From: Chloroflexota bacterium
Lineage (GTDB): Bacteria; Chloroflexota; Anaerolineae; J102
Direction of reading: 5' to 3'
NCBI GenBank assembly: GCA_013151415.1
Contig: JAADII010000049.1
Coordinates: 1-57,163, forward strand
Length of the DNA stretch: 57,163 nt
Under the pieces are notes generated by a model. The model saw only the letters and a program-made list of their open reading frames with translations, had not been told where the DNA came from and made no database searches. Shown here in pieces: positions 1-11,500 of the stretch (positions are counted from its first letter, which is position 1; each line of letters begins with the position of its first letter). A program made the position numbers and the translations under genes.

Positions 1-274
1 TGTGCCGCTCGTCCGGAACATAATAGCTATTGGCCGCACCCTTGGGCACATGAACATAACCACCGCCGCTGGCTGCGCCGTCAACGCCAATAACAAAGGC
101 GCCGAAGCGATTTCCGTTCTCGCCCTCCTGTTCCGCCAGACCGCACCCTGTATCAATTAGCGATGTCGTTGCAAGAGCCGCGCGCGCGCCACTCCATACG
201 ATAGAGAAACTTATCGCCGCCAAAAGTATGATATAAACCAATATCCACCGTATCTGATGCATGCGAAACGTCAT
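1..274 (-). CDS. Secreted protein with CBM-like start, 5' fragment cut by the window edge
   Basis: The reading frame starts with ATG at 274-272 and stays open to base 1, so only the first 91 residues are visible. Residues 8-30 are hydrophobic (WILVYIILLAAISFSIVW) and are followed by an Ala-rich stretch that suits signal peptidase cleavage near residue 35. The mature part contains GNRFGAFVIGVDGAASGGGY, a pattern I associate with CBM6/35-like or golvesin-like beta-sandwich modules. It follows two other secreted protein genes on the same strand, with a gap of 131 bases after the preceding stop. Export is well supported; the carbohydrate-binding reading is tentative because most of the protein lies outside the window. 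Confidence 0.6.
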   Translation of the reverse strand, partial: MTFRMHQIRWILVYIILLAAISFSIVWSGARAALATTSLIDTGCGLAEQEGENGNRFGAFVIGVDGAASGGGYVHVPKGAANSYYVPDERH

Positions 275-405
275 AATATGATTATGGTCTCCTGCTGATG
301 TACATGATTTCCATTCCCACATGATGCAGTGGATTTCGCCCATGTCGAGAATGCCGGTGATTTGATAAGAGCAATGAGAAGAAAGATCATTATGGAATTG
401 GAGGG

Positions 406-2499
406 TTATCTCAGGAGTAACGCCAGCCATGTCTCCGACGGCGCTCGTTCAATGGCAAGCGTGTAGCGCGTCGAACATCCAAATTGCTTGGTTTGTCCTG
501 ACTCAATCTTTATGATGTACGCGCCGGTGTGCGAAGGTCGCCAGATGATCGAACTTGCAGGCGCGTGAACAGGATCATTGTCGTTATATGCAATTTGCGT
601 TGCACCATCCTTTTCATACAGCGTGATTTCAGTGTCGACGCTCCACGAATCCACGCGGGTGTAGATGTTGAGAGTCGTCCCGGCGATGCCCTTGAAAGTC
701 GCGTAGTCTTTGTCTCCTGGACGATGGAAAGTTCGCCACTGTAAGATGAACTCGCGTATCAATCGAGCCTCTTCTGGCGCGTCATCCGGTTCATAGTCAT
801 CTATGCAGGGATCAACTGGCGCTGGCGTTTTGGTCGGAGTCGATGTTGGCGTAAGTGTGGAAGTTTGGGTTGCGCTTGGAGTCAATGTTGGTGATGGGGT
901 CGATGTCGGGGTGGGAGTAATCGTTGATGTCGGGGTGAGGGTTGACGTTGGGGTCGCTGTAGGCGGACATGGCGCTACGTAGTCTGGAACATAGTTGGGA
1001 TCATCGGTCAAGAGAATAGCGTCCAAACGCGCGTTCACTTCCCGGTTGCGAAAATGGATGGTGTGAGTCCCCTCAGTAAGTGTAAACGGGGCGACCGGCT
1101 CGCGGTCTGGATGAACCGGACGCCAGGCCCATGTCCACACCTCATCAAGCGGTGGAATTTCATAATGAAAGCTTTCGCCTTCATCTATGGCGACAAAAAA
1201 CGAATTGTGCTTCCAGCTAAGGCCCATGGCGCGGGCCCAAAGATAGTATTGGCCGGTCGAGGGCGCTTCAAAAGTGAAAATAGCGCCTTCGCCACTCCAA
1301 CCCTCGATACTGAAGATATACAGACAGGCGGATGCTTCCTCTGCCGTCGCAATCGCCATTGAAGAGGCCACCACGGCGTCTTCGGCCTCCTGCATCCACA
1401 AGAACGATGAGGCGTCGTAGATGGGCGTGGCCGTAGTCGTGGGTGTGTATGTGGCATTGGGTGTGGGCGTAATAGAAGGCGTGGCCGTCGCACTGGGAAT
1501 GGGGGTGGATGTGGGCGTAGTCGTCCTCGTAGGCGTTGTAGAAGGAGTCGGTGTTGCTGTAGGAGTGAATGTCGAACTAGGCGCCGGAGTGAATGTGGGC
1601 GTAGACGTGCGGGTGGCTGTAGCGGAGGGCGTCGACGTAGCAGTCGCAGTGGATGTTAGACTGGGAATTGGCGTGGGGGTCGGAGTCGCCGTTCGCGATG
1701 GCGTTGCCGACGGCGTCCACGTGCTGGTTGGCGTTGCGCTTGGTGACGGAGTGTGCGTGAAAGTTGGCGTTGATGTAACCGTTTGTCCTCCGGACAACTG
1801 TAAGGTGGGAGCAGGCGCTTTTTCAGACGCGCTGACTTCGATCTGGACGGCTCCCCTGCTGCCGCCTTGTGCAAAAAGGATGAGCACATCACCAGAGGTG
1901 TAGATGAATGCACTCGAAAGATCGGACCGGCGAGCCGCGCTAAGACTAACGGTCCAGTACCCCTGACCATCTACAAGCGATGACAACATGGCCGATTGTC
2001 CGGGCGTCCCCTCACCATCTCGATCCTCGATGGTGAGATAAACGATAGCGCCTGTAGCAGGCGTGACGCCATCGGACAAGAAAACCTGTCCGTAAGCCGT
2101 ATCTGGAGGCAGCGGGTTGAGGGTGGGGCCGGTGACGAATGTGTAATGAGCGCCATCGTTGTCGTCCACGCTTCCATTCACGACAATATCAAAGTAATAA
2201 AGCGTGTTAGGCAGAAGGTTGCCTAACGTAACGTGATGGGTCTCAGAAACGGTGGCTGCGCCCCGATCGTCATCCGCCTGGAAACCCAGGAATTGGGTTG
2301 GGCCATATCGTATTTCTCCGTGCGTGGCGGCATCGGTCAGCCAGGAAATGGTGACTGCCACGTCTCGCTCGTTCGTGATTTGCAGGTCATAAACGAGTTG
2401 GGCTGGATGACTTGCCCGCATTGAGAGTACGGCGAGGCTGATGGTCATCCACATTACGAGTGCTGCAATACCAAGAATTCGCAGTTCTCTATTGGACAT
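406..2499 (-). CDS. Secreted multidomain protein: fibronectin III-like, CBM-like and PPC domains joined by Thr/Pro linkers
   Basis: 697 residues. I start at ATG 2499 rather than an upstream TTG because the hydrophobic export segment (about residues 8-25) then sits at the N-terminus. Next come a fibronectin III-like domain (about 33-125, with NERDVAVTISWLTDAATHG), a carboxypeptidase-regulatory-like beta-sandwich (about 135-235), a Thr/Pro/Ser linker (237-360), a CBM-like domain beginning LWMQEAEDA (365-512), a second linker, and a pre-peptidase C-terminal (PPC) domain (565-690, CIDDYEPDDAPEEA). The last residues are WLALLLR. No catalytic domain is visible, so an extracellular binding or structural role is inferred. 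The first two domains are close relatives of modules in the giant neighbour upstream. Linker codons give the DNA at 1420-1790 a strongly repetitive character. Confidence 0.8.
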   Translation of the reverse strand: MSNRELRILGIAALVMWMTISLAVLSMRASHPAQLVYDLQITNERDVAVTISWLTDAATHGEIRYGPTQFLGFQADDDRGAATVSETHHVTLGNLLPNTLYYFDIVVNGSVDDNDGAHYTFVTGPTLNPLPPDTAYGQVFLSDGVTPATGAIVYLTIEDRDGEGTPGQSAMLSSLVDGQGYWTVSLSAARRSDLSSAFIYTSGDVLILFAQGGSRGAVQIEVSASEKAPAPTLQLSGGQTVTSTPTFTHTPSPSATPTSTWTPSATPSRTATPTPTPIPSLTSTATATSTPSATATRTSTPTFTPAPSSTFTPTATPTPSTTPTRTTTPTSTPIPSATATPSITPTPNATYTPTTTATPIYDASSFLWMQEAEDAVVASSMAIATAEEASACLYIFSIEGWSGEGAIFTFEAPSTGQYYLWARAMGLSWKHNSFFVAIDEGESFHYEIPPLDEVWTWAWRPVHPDREPVAPFTLTEGTHTIHFRNREVNARLDAILLTDDPNYVPDYVAPCPPTATPTSTLTPTSTITPTPTSTPSPTLTPSATQTSTLTPTSTPTKTPAPVDPCIDDYEPDDAPEEARLIREFILQWRTFHRPGDKDYATFKGIAGTTLNIYTRVDSWSVDTEITLYEKDGATQIAYNDNDPVHAPASSIIWRPSHTGAYIIKIESGQTKQFGCSTRYTLAIERAPSETWLALLLR

Positions 2500-2585
2500 T
2501 TGTATTGGAAAATCGAAGACCAATAACGTCTTTAGTAATATGGACGTTGAAAAACATCATGCTTGAACGAAGCGCACATCGTCCT

Positions 2586-5500
2586 TTAACGATTCAACAT
2601 CGGTAGATAAAGATCAAAGGCCCGAGAAGCAAGATAAAGCACCGGAGGCGCATCTTGCTGGCAGGCGGGATAATCCGCTTCGGCTTCGGTCCCATCCTCG
2701 TTTAACGCGTTCAAGCGCAACGTCCAATCCTCACATCGATCAACGGATAGATTCAGCACCCAATAACCAAAATCGTCCACCAGTGTGGACATCGGCTCGG
2801 ATGGCTCGCCTTCCTTATCGACCAACCATGCACGCACCAACGCGCCCGAAGCGGGCGATTCGTCCTCATAGAGCACTTTGCCGAATACAGTGTTCGGCGT
2901 GCCGGGGGGCTGCACGGCTTTTGTGGTCACTTGCCACGGCTGGCCGTTGTCGTCGAACACATTGTCGCCCGAATGAATGCGGAAGTAGTACGGCGTCTGT
3001 GGAGCAAGACCTGTGACCGAGACGTGGTGAAGGGTTGAAACGATCTCTTCACCGCGATCATCATGCGCGACTCGATCGAGATTCTCGGGATCGGTTCCGA
3101 ATTCCAGCCAACCGACGCTCGCTGCGTCTGTGCGCCATGTCACGGTGAAAGCCACATCGCGTTCGTTGGTTACGAGCATATCCTGTAAGGCAGGATGCTC
3201 GCTTTGCTCCACCGAAATGACGCGCGGTTTTGGCGGCGGTTCGATGATCAAAGCCTGGACCGCGCCCGCGCCCGGCGTGTAGATGAGACCATCGAGGCAT
3301 TTGACAAAGTAGCCCACATCGTCCTCCAGGTCAAAGGCGTTGATGGGATAGCCCTTCGGATGCGACTCCCAGGCTCCGAAACGCCACCGGGCCGCTTCCG
3401 AGCAATCGCCGCCTTGAGCTTCGATGTCAGCCAACAGATCCGGCGCTTTCATCGGCCGAGGCAACCGCGGCAACCCGATGAGATTCCAACCCGCGCCTAA
3501 TTCGACAGGAATAGGCGCGCCGGGTTTGCGACCGGATCTTTGCCATACCGCGGGCAGATCCGAGCGCAGGAAATACCCTTGCCCCAGTTCCAAGGAGAAG
3601 GGATTGAATGGGAGGTTTATGAGGTGCGATTGCCAGGCGCCATTGTGCCAGCGCGCGATCTCCTGAGCCGTTCCTCCCTGCTGAGCAATTTCCTGAAGCG
3701 CATCTTCCGCCAGCACAGGAGTATCTTCGTCCAGGTTGGGCGCTATGAGCGTCCAACCAGCCGACAGGCTGTGTTGGAGCGGGCCGGGACAGGTGAGCAC
3801 GATGTCTTGGGCCGGCGAGTCGTGTTTTGTTGTGAAAACCGCGCTGGCCCCACAACCATCATCTCGCAAAATCTCAACCCGAATGCGATCGGTTTCCAGG
3901 CTGAAATCGAAATAATCTGTCAAGTCTTGAGTGCGGGCGCTGCCCAAGTCCACCGACCAGAATCCATCAGCATTGATCAAAGAGGAAAGCAGCGCGGAAG
4001 AGCCGCTGTCGCCCTGGCCATCTGCATCGAGAATGGTCACATACGCGATTTCTCCGGCCGCAGGCGTCGCACCATCGACATCGAGCACGCGGCCAAAGGC
4101 CGGACTGGTCGCGGGCAGATCCAGCGTCGGTCCGGTGGTGAACTGATAGAACGCACCGGTGTTGTCGTCGATGGTGTCTGCCGACACCAACATGAAATTA
4201 TAGGTCGTATTGGGCAAGAGATTTTCCAATGTCACGTAATGGCTGCGCGCTCGCGTTTCGGCGCTGCGAATATCTTGGGCGATATGACCCAAATCGGTGG
4301 TCGGCCCGTAGTGCACTTCGCCCCGGGTGGAAAGGTCGGTCAACCAAGAGATGGTTGTGCGACCGTCGGCCTGGTTCGACACCCGCACGCCATCGATCCC
4401 GGGCAGGATGAGCTGGGTCTGTTGCTCGAGACTGATCTCGTTTACAAACGCGTTTGCATTGCTGTCGGTGCGTTCAATGCCAACCACAATGGCGCCGTCG
4501 TCGTGATAAGCGCCCGGCGGAACCGACACAGTGAGCGTGGCCTGTTGCTGGCCGTTTAGATCGACGCTGGCCCCGGTTACGATATTGTCGATCAGTACGC
4601 GTTGTTGGGCGCTGCCGCCGGTTTGATAGAAGACAAGACGCAATTGATAGCGCCGGGTTGGGTCCAGTTCGTCGAACCGGTAGGCCAACACGTTGTCCGG
4701 GTCATCGGCGGGGTCGCTGTCGCCGATATCGATGCGACGAGTCTGGTATGGCAGCGCGCCCAATACCGTCTGCGCGACGCCATCCAGCCAGCCGTACGCT
4801 TGTCCGGCGTCGGAGCCGGGCGCGACATAGGGATATTGTGGATCGTTGGTTCCGCCCGAATCGGCGTATCGATAGTCAATATCATAGAGATGGATGGCGG
4901 AAACGACCGCGTTGGGAGGCGCGTTTTCGCCAGACGCCTGGATGGTGACGCGGATTTGGCGACTGCGGTAGAGCGCGGGATCGAGCAGCAACGAGAGGTA
5001 ATGCACCTCACCGTCACTCAAATCAATGGGATCGCCTACAGGCTGATCGTTGATCAGCACCTGTTCGATCCGGCCTGCCCCGTCGCATTCAAAAAGGGTG
5101 AGATCGAGGTGGTAGAAATGTCCCGGCAAGAGATCATCGAATTGGTACTCGACGCTCAAATCGGTGTCCGAACGCTGGCTTTCCTCGGCCGCATCGCCGC
5201 AAAAGGCGTTGGCTTCGCCGTCTAGATAGCCGTAGCCGCGTTCGGGCGTATAGGCGACGTCGCTTCCCCCGCCGCTATCCAGCGCGATTGGCGTGCGCAA
5301 GCCCACATGAACATCGCGCCATGCGAGGTTGTTGCCTTCATCCGATTCATCGACGGCGTCATCGCGGTCGCTGGCGGCAAATAGACGATATTCTCCCGGT
5401 TCGCTCGGCGTCCAGGAGCAGGTCACCATCGTCTCGGCGTTACTGGCCACAGCAGCTGTTGGCTCACACAAGGTGATGTTCGCGCCGTCGGGTTGTCGGA

Positions 5501-8500
5501 GGGTCAGCGCAAGCACCGAGCTTTGGGCTGCGGTCTGGCCGCTGTTGCTGAGAGGCAATGTGACGGTGATGCGTTCGCCGGCGATGGGTTCGTCGTCCGA
5601 AAGGGTGATGGTGGAGACGTGCAGGTCGGGCCGGGTGAGAATGGTGACACTGACCGCGGCCTCATTGTTCGTTTCCAATGTTTCGGGAACGCGATCGAAG
5701 GGATCGATGACCGCGCGCACCGCAACATCGCCGCGAAAGCCCAGGGTGTTCCATTGGATGCCGGTCTCCGCGCTGCCATTGGCGGGGACGTTGGGCGCGA
5801 ACGCGCTGCCGATATACCACTCGTCGCCGCCGGGTGGGCTGGCAAAGAAGCTGACCACCAAAGGCCCGCTGTCCACAAGGCCATTGTTGTGTAGGGTGAC
5901 CCGAACAGGGATGATCTCGCCTTCGGTGGCGCTGATGGCCTCGGGCCGAATGGACGCGGCCGCCATCGCGCCGAAGACGATATCGGTGGAGGTGATGCTC
6001 AAGTCGGGCAGTTCGGCGGGGAAGGCGCTGAAGCTATGAAGCGCCGTGCTTAGAGAAGGACTGGGCACGACGCGGATAGGGACATCTACATCGCCGCTGA
6101 GACCGGTGAGGTAGGCATTGAACGCCGTGGCCAGGTTGGGGCTGGTGATGACGGCTGGGTAGCTGTGGCTACCGCTATAGAACCAATCCACCGAGCCATC
6201 GGCCCCCACATCGACGGTGAAAGCCAACGGCCCGGCCGCATCGCCGGATTGCCCGAATTGCAGACCGATGATGACATTGTCATACGTCTGGGCGGAAAGG
6301 CGCAGGAAGCGAGTTTTGGCGCCCACCGGCGTCAAGGCCATATTGGTGAGCAGCACCTGAGCAGGCCGGTCGATCTGCACGCGTACGGGCGCGTCGATGG
6401 GCTCGCCCCAGGCCACTTGATTCTGGGTGAGCAAATAGTTGTTGAGGGCGTCGACGAAGCCGTTGGCCGACAATGTAGCTGGGAAGGTGGTGCTGGCGTT
6501 GTGCGTCCAGTCGCAGACGCCATCGTTGCCGAAATCGAGACAGAGATTAAGGTTGCCGGAGGCCACATCGGCGCCCGAGACCAGAACGTCCAGGCTGGCG
6601 GCGCTATACACCTGACGCTTGAGCCGCAGAGCCAATGTTTGTTGGCCCGCGTTGGCAAAAACATAACGTCGTCCATATTGGATTTGATATACGCGCCCGC
6701 CCGTAAAAGATTCGGGCAATGTCAAGCGCGTGGTTGTGTAGGGGGCCGATTCAACCTGTTCAGCCATATAGCAATTTAATTTTTGTGTGCTGGCGGGCGG
6801 GTTGGTGGAGCCGGAAAGCGTGTCGCAGTATTCGATACGGATGCGGCCAACACCGCCGTTGCCGCCCACGCCTTTGCCTTGCTTGGCGCTTCCGCCAGTA
6901 CCACCCGACGCATCAACCGCGCCTCCTACGTTCAAAGAACCGCCGATTATAAGAATGGAGCCTCCAGCACCACCTCCGCCGCCTGGTTTGTCGTCTCCGT
7001 ATCCTGACGAAACACCAGATTCCCCTTTTGCTGAGATGGAACCGTGGCTGGCATCGAGACTGCCAGCAAAAATGAATATGATGCCACCGCCTCTTCCGCC
7101 TCTGCCACCTGTTTCCCCGGTATCGTCACCACCGCCGCCACCTCCACCGCCGCCACCAAGAAAAGCAACTGACAAATCAGGATTTCCAACCTCGGCTCCA
7201 CCCTTTCCAATACCATCACCACCAGGAAAACCAGGGGAGCCATTTCCCCCGCCACCGCCTCCTCCAGGAAACTCAGGGGCACCTCCCCCGATGTCTCCAT
7301 GTCCACCACCACCACCGTTTCCATTGGCACTGTTGCTCTGATATTGCGTCCCGTTTTGATTGCCTCCTTGATATCCTTGTTGACCACAGCATCCCCCAGG
7401 GTATGTTCCACCATTACCGTAAATGTAGCCGGAGTGATCTACCGAGATGCTCCCGTTCACTACTGTAGTCCCATTGCTCTTAAAAGCAATGATGCCACCC
7501 TTACTACCATCCCAGATTGGCGCACGCCATCTTCCGCTAGATGATACAGTCACATTCCTGAAATTGGGCACCCTAACAATTTGAGCTCTCGATAGGCCCT
7601 CTTGGGTATAGGAATGTTTCAAGGGCGCTTGCAAATAGATAGAACTCCCTACTTGACTCTCAATCCTTCCAAACTCGTATTGTCCCACACCTACTCCTTG
7701 CATTTGGATAATTAGGATTTCTTCGTTGGGAGCAAATGTGTATGGGCCATCAAAGCTAACGATGGTTTCTCCTGCATTAGCAGTGCTAGACAGCGCTACT
7801 TGTGGGTAATTGAATGTAAGGTCTGTGTCAATGGTGATGTCCCCATCTTGTCCGTCTCCGAATATGTCGTACGACGCCGTGCCTTGACCGAAATCGCTGG
7901 CATATTTCCCAACACCCAGCGGTGGTTCGTTATAGATCTGATCATATATTTTCACCGGGTGCAAGGTCTGCGGATCGGGGCCCAGAGCGTGAATGAAATC
8001 ATACGTTTCACCCTGATTATGATCGCCCGGAATCACTTGCATCCAGTCCAGCGGTCGATCCGCGCCGGTGTCCACGCTGGCGGCTTGCAACCCGGTGGGC
8101 TGATTGAATTGAAGACCCAGCTTCATGTCGGTGAGCAGCACTTGCGCCTGGCGGTTGCTAGTCAGCTTGAAGGGCACATCGATATCCGCGCCCCAGGCCA
8201 CATCGGTGCGGCTGACGAGATAGGCGTTGAGCGCGGCGACGAAATCTTGATCCTCGAAAGTGGCCGGGAAAATCGTACTTTGGTTGTGCGACCAATCGAC
8301 TGCGCCGTCATCGCCGAGGTCGATGGCGAGGTTGAGATCACCGGAGGCCACGCCGGTGTTGCTGACCAATACATCCATCGTAGCCGTGGAATAGACCTGC
8401 TTGGGCAGACGGATGGTTTGAGTTTGCGCCCCGGCGCCGCCAAAGTCGTATTTGCGGCCGTATTGCACCTGATAGTCGCTAGCTTCGGCTGTGGACTTGG

Positions 8501-11500
8501 GCAGGTTGAGGCGGGTGGTGGTATACGGCGCCGATTCCACCTGTTCGGCGATGTAGCAGTTGAGCTTTTGCGTGCTGGCCGGCGGGTTGGTCGTACCGGA
8601 GAGGGATTCGCAGTATTCGATGCGGATGCGGCCGACGCCGCCTGAGGCTCCATCACTATTATTGATCTGCCCCACACCGCCAGCCCCACCGGTAGCAGAA
8701 ACAGCGCCTGGGGAAGAGCTTAGAAGCGATGTTTTAATGAGAATACTACCACCAGCACCGCCACCTCCTCCACCACTTGCACTGAAGCCATCGTTTCCCG
8801 CGTTGCCGTTCGCATTTATCTGTCCAGAAATGTTTACAGATTTTGCCAGCACTAAGAGAATTCCTCCCCCTCTTCCACCTCTCCCTGCCTGTGTATCATT
8901 GTTGTCGTTTCCACCAGCTCCACCACCTCCACCAAAAAAAATGCTATGCAGAGTAGGCTCGCCAAGAGTCCACCCTCCTTGTCCTCCAGCATGAAAATAA
9001 GAACATTCGCCTCTTCCACCAACTGTCCCATTGCCACCACCACCGCCACCGCCGCCGCGCGCATTAACAGATGGATTATTATCCCCGTTGCCTCCACCAC
9101 CGCCAGCACCATTTCTATTGGTGTCGCCTCCTTCTTGACAATGCGCTGCTGGCGTATATGTCCCAATGCCAAGTTCGGATTCACCTTGCTGCCCTGTCCC
9201 GCCATTGGAGCCATTAACATTTCCCCCGCGAAACCCCTGACCACTTGCATCGATTGTCCCAGTGACATTCAATTCTCCGCTGCACATCACAGCAAAGATT
9301 CCCCCAGTAGTTCCGTTCCAGCTATATATAGGCGTTACTGTGCCTGTGACATTGCACGTAGAATACTGAGGGACGCGCAGAATTTGTGCATGGTTGTCAC
9401 CGCCGCTAATGTAGTCACATTTTAGGGGTTTTTCCAATTGATATGTTCCTGTGCTACCGCCAAAATCGGAAACGGCTTTGTTTAACTCCCAACACCCGGC
9501 ATTAACGCCCTGAGTTTGGTGTAGTAGTACAACATCACCAGGACTGATCCGATAGCCTCCGGCGATGTCTGTAACATTCACGGTGTAAGTTCCTAGTGTC
9601 CCGGAATTGATTATGCCGGTTCCAAAACCATGACTGTAGTCCAAATTGCCGCTCTCCGGCATCACGCCATCCCTGCCATCGCCGAACATGTCGTAGGAGG
9701 CTGTCGCCTGGCTAAAGTCCGTGGCATACTTGCCGACACCGTGCAACGTGCTGTAATCCTGGCTATACACCTTCACCGGATGCAATGTTTGGGCATTGGT
9801 CGGATCGATGTCATGGGTGAACTCCACCCACTCGCCCTGGTTGCGGTCGCCGGGGATGTTGGCCAGGTAGTCGAGAGGGCGGATAACAGCGCCGCCGGGC
9901 GCATCGGGCGGCATGGGCGTGATCTCGCCCTGGATGGTGATGGTTTTCGTCGGCGCGACCGGATCGCTGGTGCGAATGGGGATGGTCTGGCTGTAGGGGC
10001 CGGTGGGGAGGTCTTGGGTGTTGATGGTGATGGTGTAAACGCCCATATCGCCGGGCGAAATGCTGTCTAACGCCGGACCTTCGACCGAAATGCCGGGCGC
10101 ATCGCCGATATGAGTGAGCAGGTCCATATAGCCCACACTGGCCAATTCGAAATTGCGTTGCATCAGCGTCCCTTGCTGGGCCGCGCCGAAGTCCCAGGTC
10201 TCGTCCTCTGCGGCCATGGCGAATGCGGCGCGGGGATCATCCTGGAAGCTGCTCAGGGGCCGGGCCGCGGTGTCCAGGATATTGCCCTGGTAGTCCGTCC
10301 AGAAGGCCATGACAATGTAATCTTCGTCGGGTTGGTAGGCGGGAGTGAAATCCGCAGTGTCCCAATCGATGCTGACCACGTTCGGCCCCGGCTCGATGGT
10401 GGTGGTCATGGCCACTTCACTGACCACCGTGCCGGTGATATTCACGAACTCGAGGAATACATGGGCGTCGACCAGCGCGACGTCGCCGGGATTACTGATG
10501 ACCAGATCGGCGCTGTTGGCGCCGGCCTGCGCGGCCTGCGAGGTCACTATTTCTACGCCCACATCGGGTAACATCTGGCCGCGTAAGGAAGCCAGATCAT
10601 CGGCGGGGCTACTGAGATTCATAGCCGCGGCCGGCAGTAGAAAACGGTGGTTCCCCCGCGGATCATTGTAAGAGACGATCACCACCGGCTCGGTGTATGG
10701 CTCCCGGTTGATGGTGTACTGGAAGGTGTCGCGCGGGGTGCGCGCCTCGACGGTGAAGCTTTCGCCGTTGTACACGCGGCCGCTGCGCAAACCCAGCTTG
10801 AGGCCCAATGCCCCCACATCCAGCAGGGTGGGCGAAGCATAGCCCGCGCCAAAGTTCAGCGCGGCGCTATTCCCCGCGCCGTCGTCCCAGTCTAGCGACC
10901 ACGTTCCGGTCCCCACATCGCAACCACCGGGATTAGAGCAAGCGACGGTGAACGTGTAGGTGCGGTCTTCTTGCCCTGTGTAATAACCGCCGGCCGCAGG
11001 TTGGGCGTGGTCGGCTTGGGCCCAGGCCGCGGGCAGTGGGCTTTGCAGCAGGATGCGGCTGCCCACGATGACCTGTTTCTGCGCCCGCACCCGCCCCGAG
11101 CCGCCCACCGTGTTGTTGGTGATGCTGATGGAGTCGTCGGGCGCGATCATCACCGCCTCCACGCCGTAAGCGTCATAGAGGCCTGTGTTGAGCAGCGACA
11201 AGGTGGCGGTGACAGAGTCGCCGACGCGAATGCTGTGCATCCCGGCGATGAGCTCGGGCTTTGGAAACGAGGTCGGGTCGTTGGGGTCTGTGCCCAGCTT
11301 GCTTTCGGAGCGGTCCGAGTAGCCATCCAGGTCCGCGTCCTTGTTGAAGCGGAAGAGCGCCACGGAGCCGGGCGCGGCGGGGGTGTCCTGGAAACCCTGG
11401 CTACCATCCCCCATGCCGTCGGTGTAAATGTTCCACCAGTCCGCGGTGGAAAGCGCATGCTTGCACCAGAGCGTGCGCTGCCCGCCGATGCCCACGCTCT

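Noticed and set aside
1421-1903. Val/Gly-rich 160-codon plus-strand frame
   Set aside because: It is the exact antisense of the Thr/Pro linker of the secreted protein; the repetitive composition keeps the other strand open.
3540-4559. 339-codon plus-strand frame inside the giant gene
   Set aside because: No domain or ribosome-binding site; high GC third positions of the real gene keep antisense frames open. Others at 5329-6039 and 7800-8645 are rejected for the same reason.
6947-9268. Possible PE-PGRS/PPE-type genes or plus-strand Pro-rich frames in the poly-Gly region
   Set aside because: The Gly-rich stretches are in frame within the giant protein, and the Pro-rich frames are their complement.
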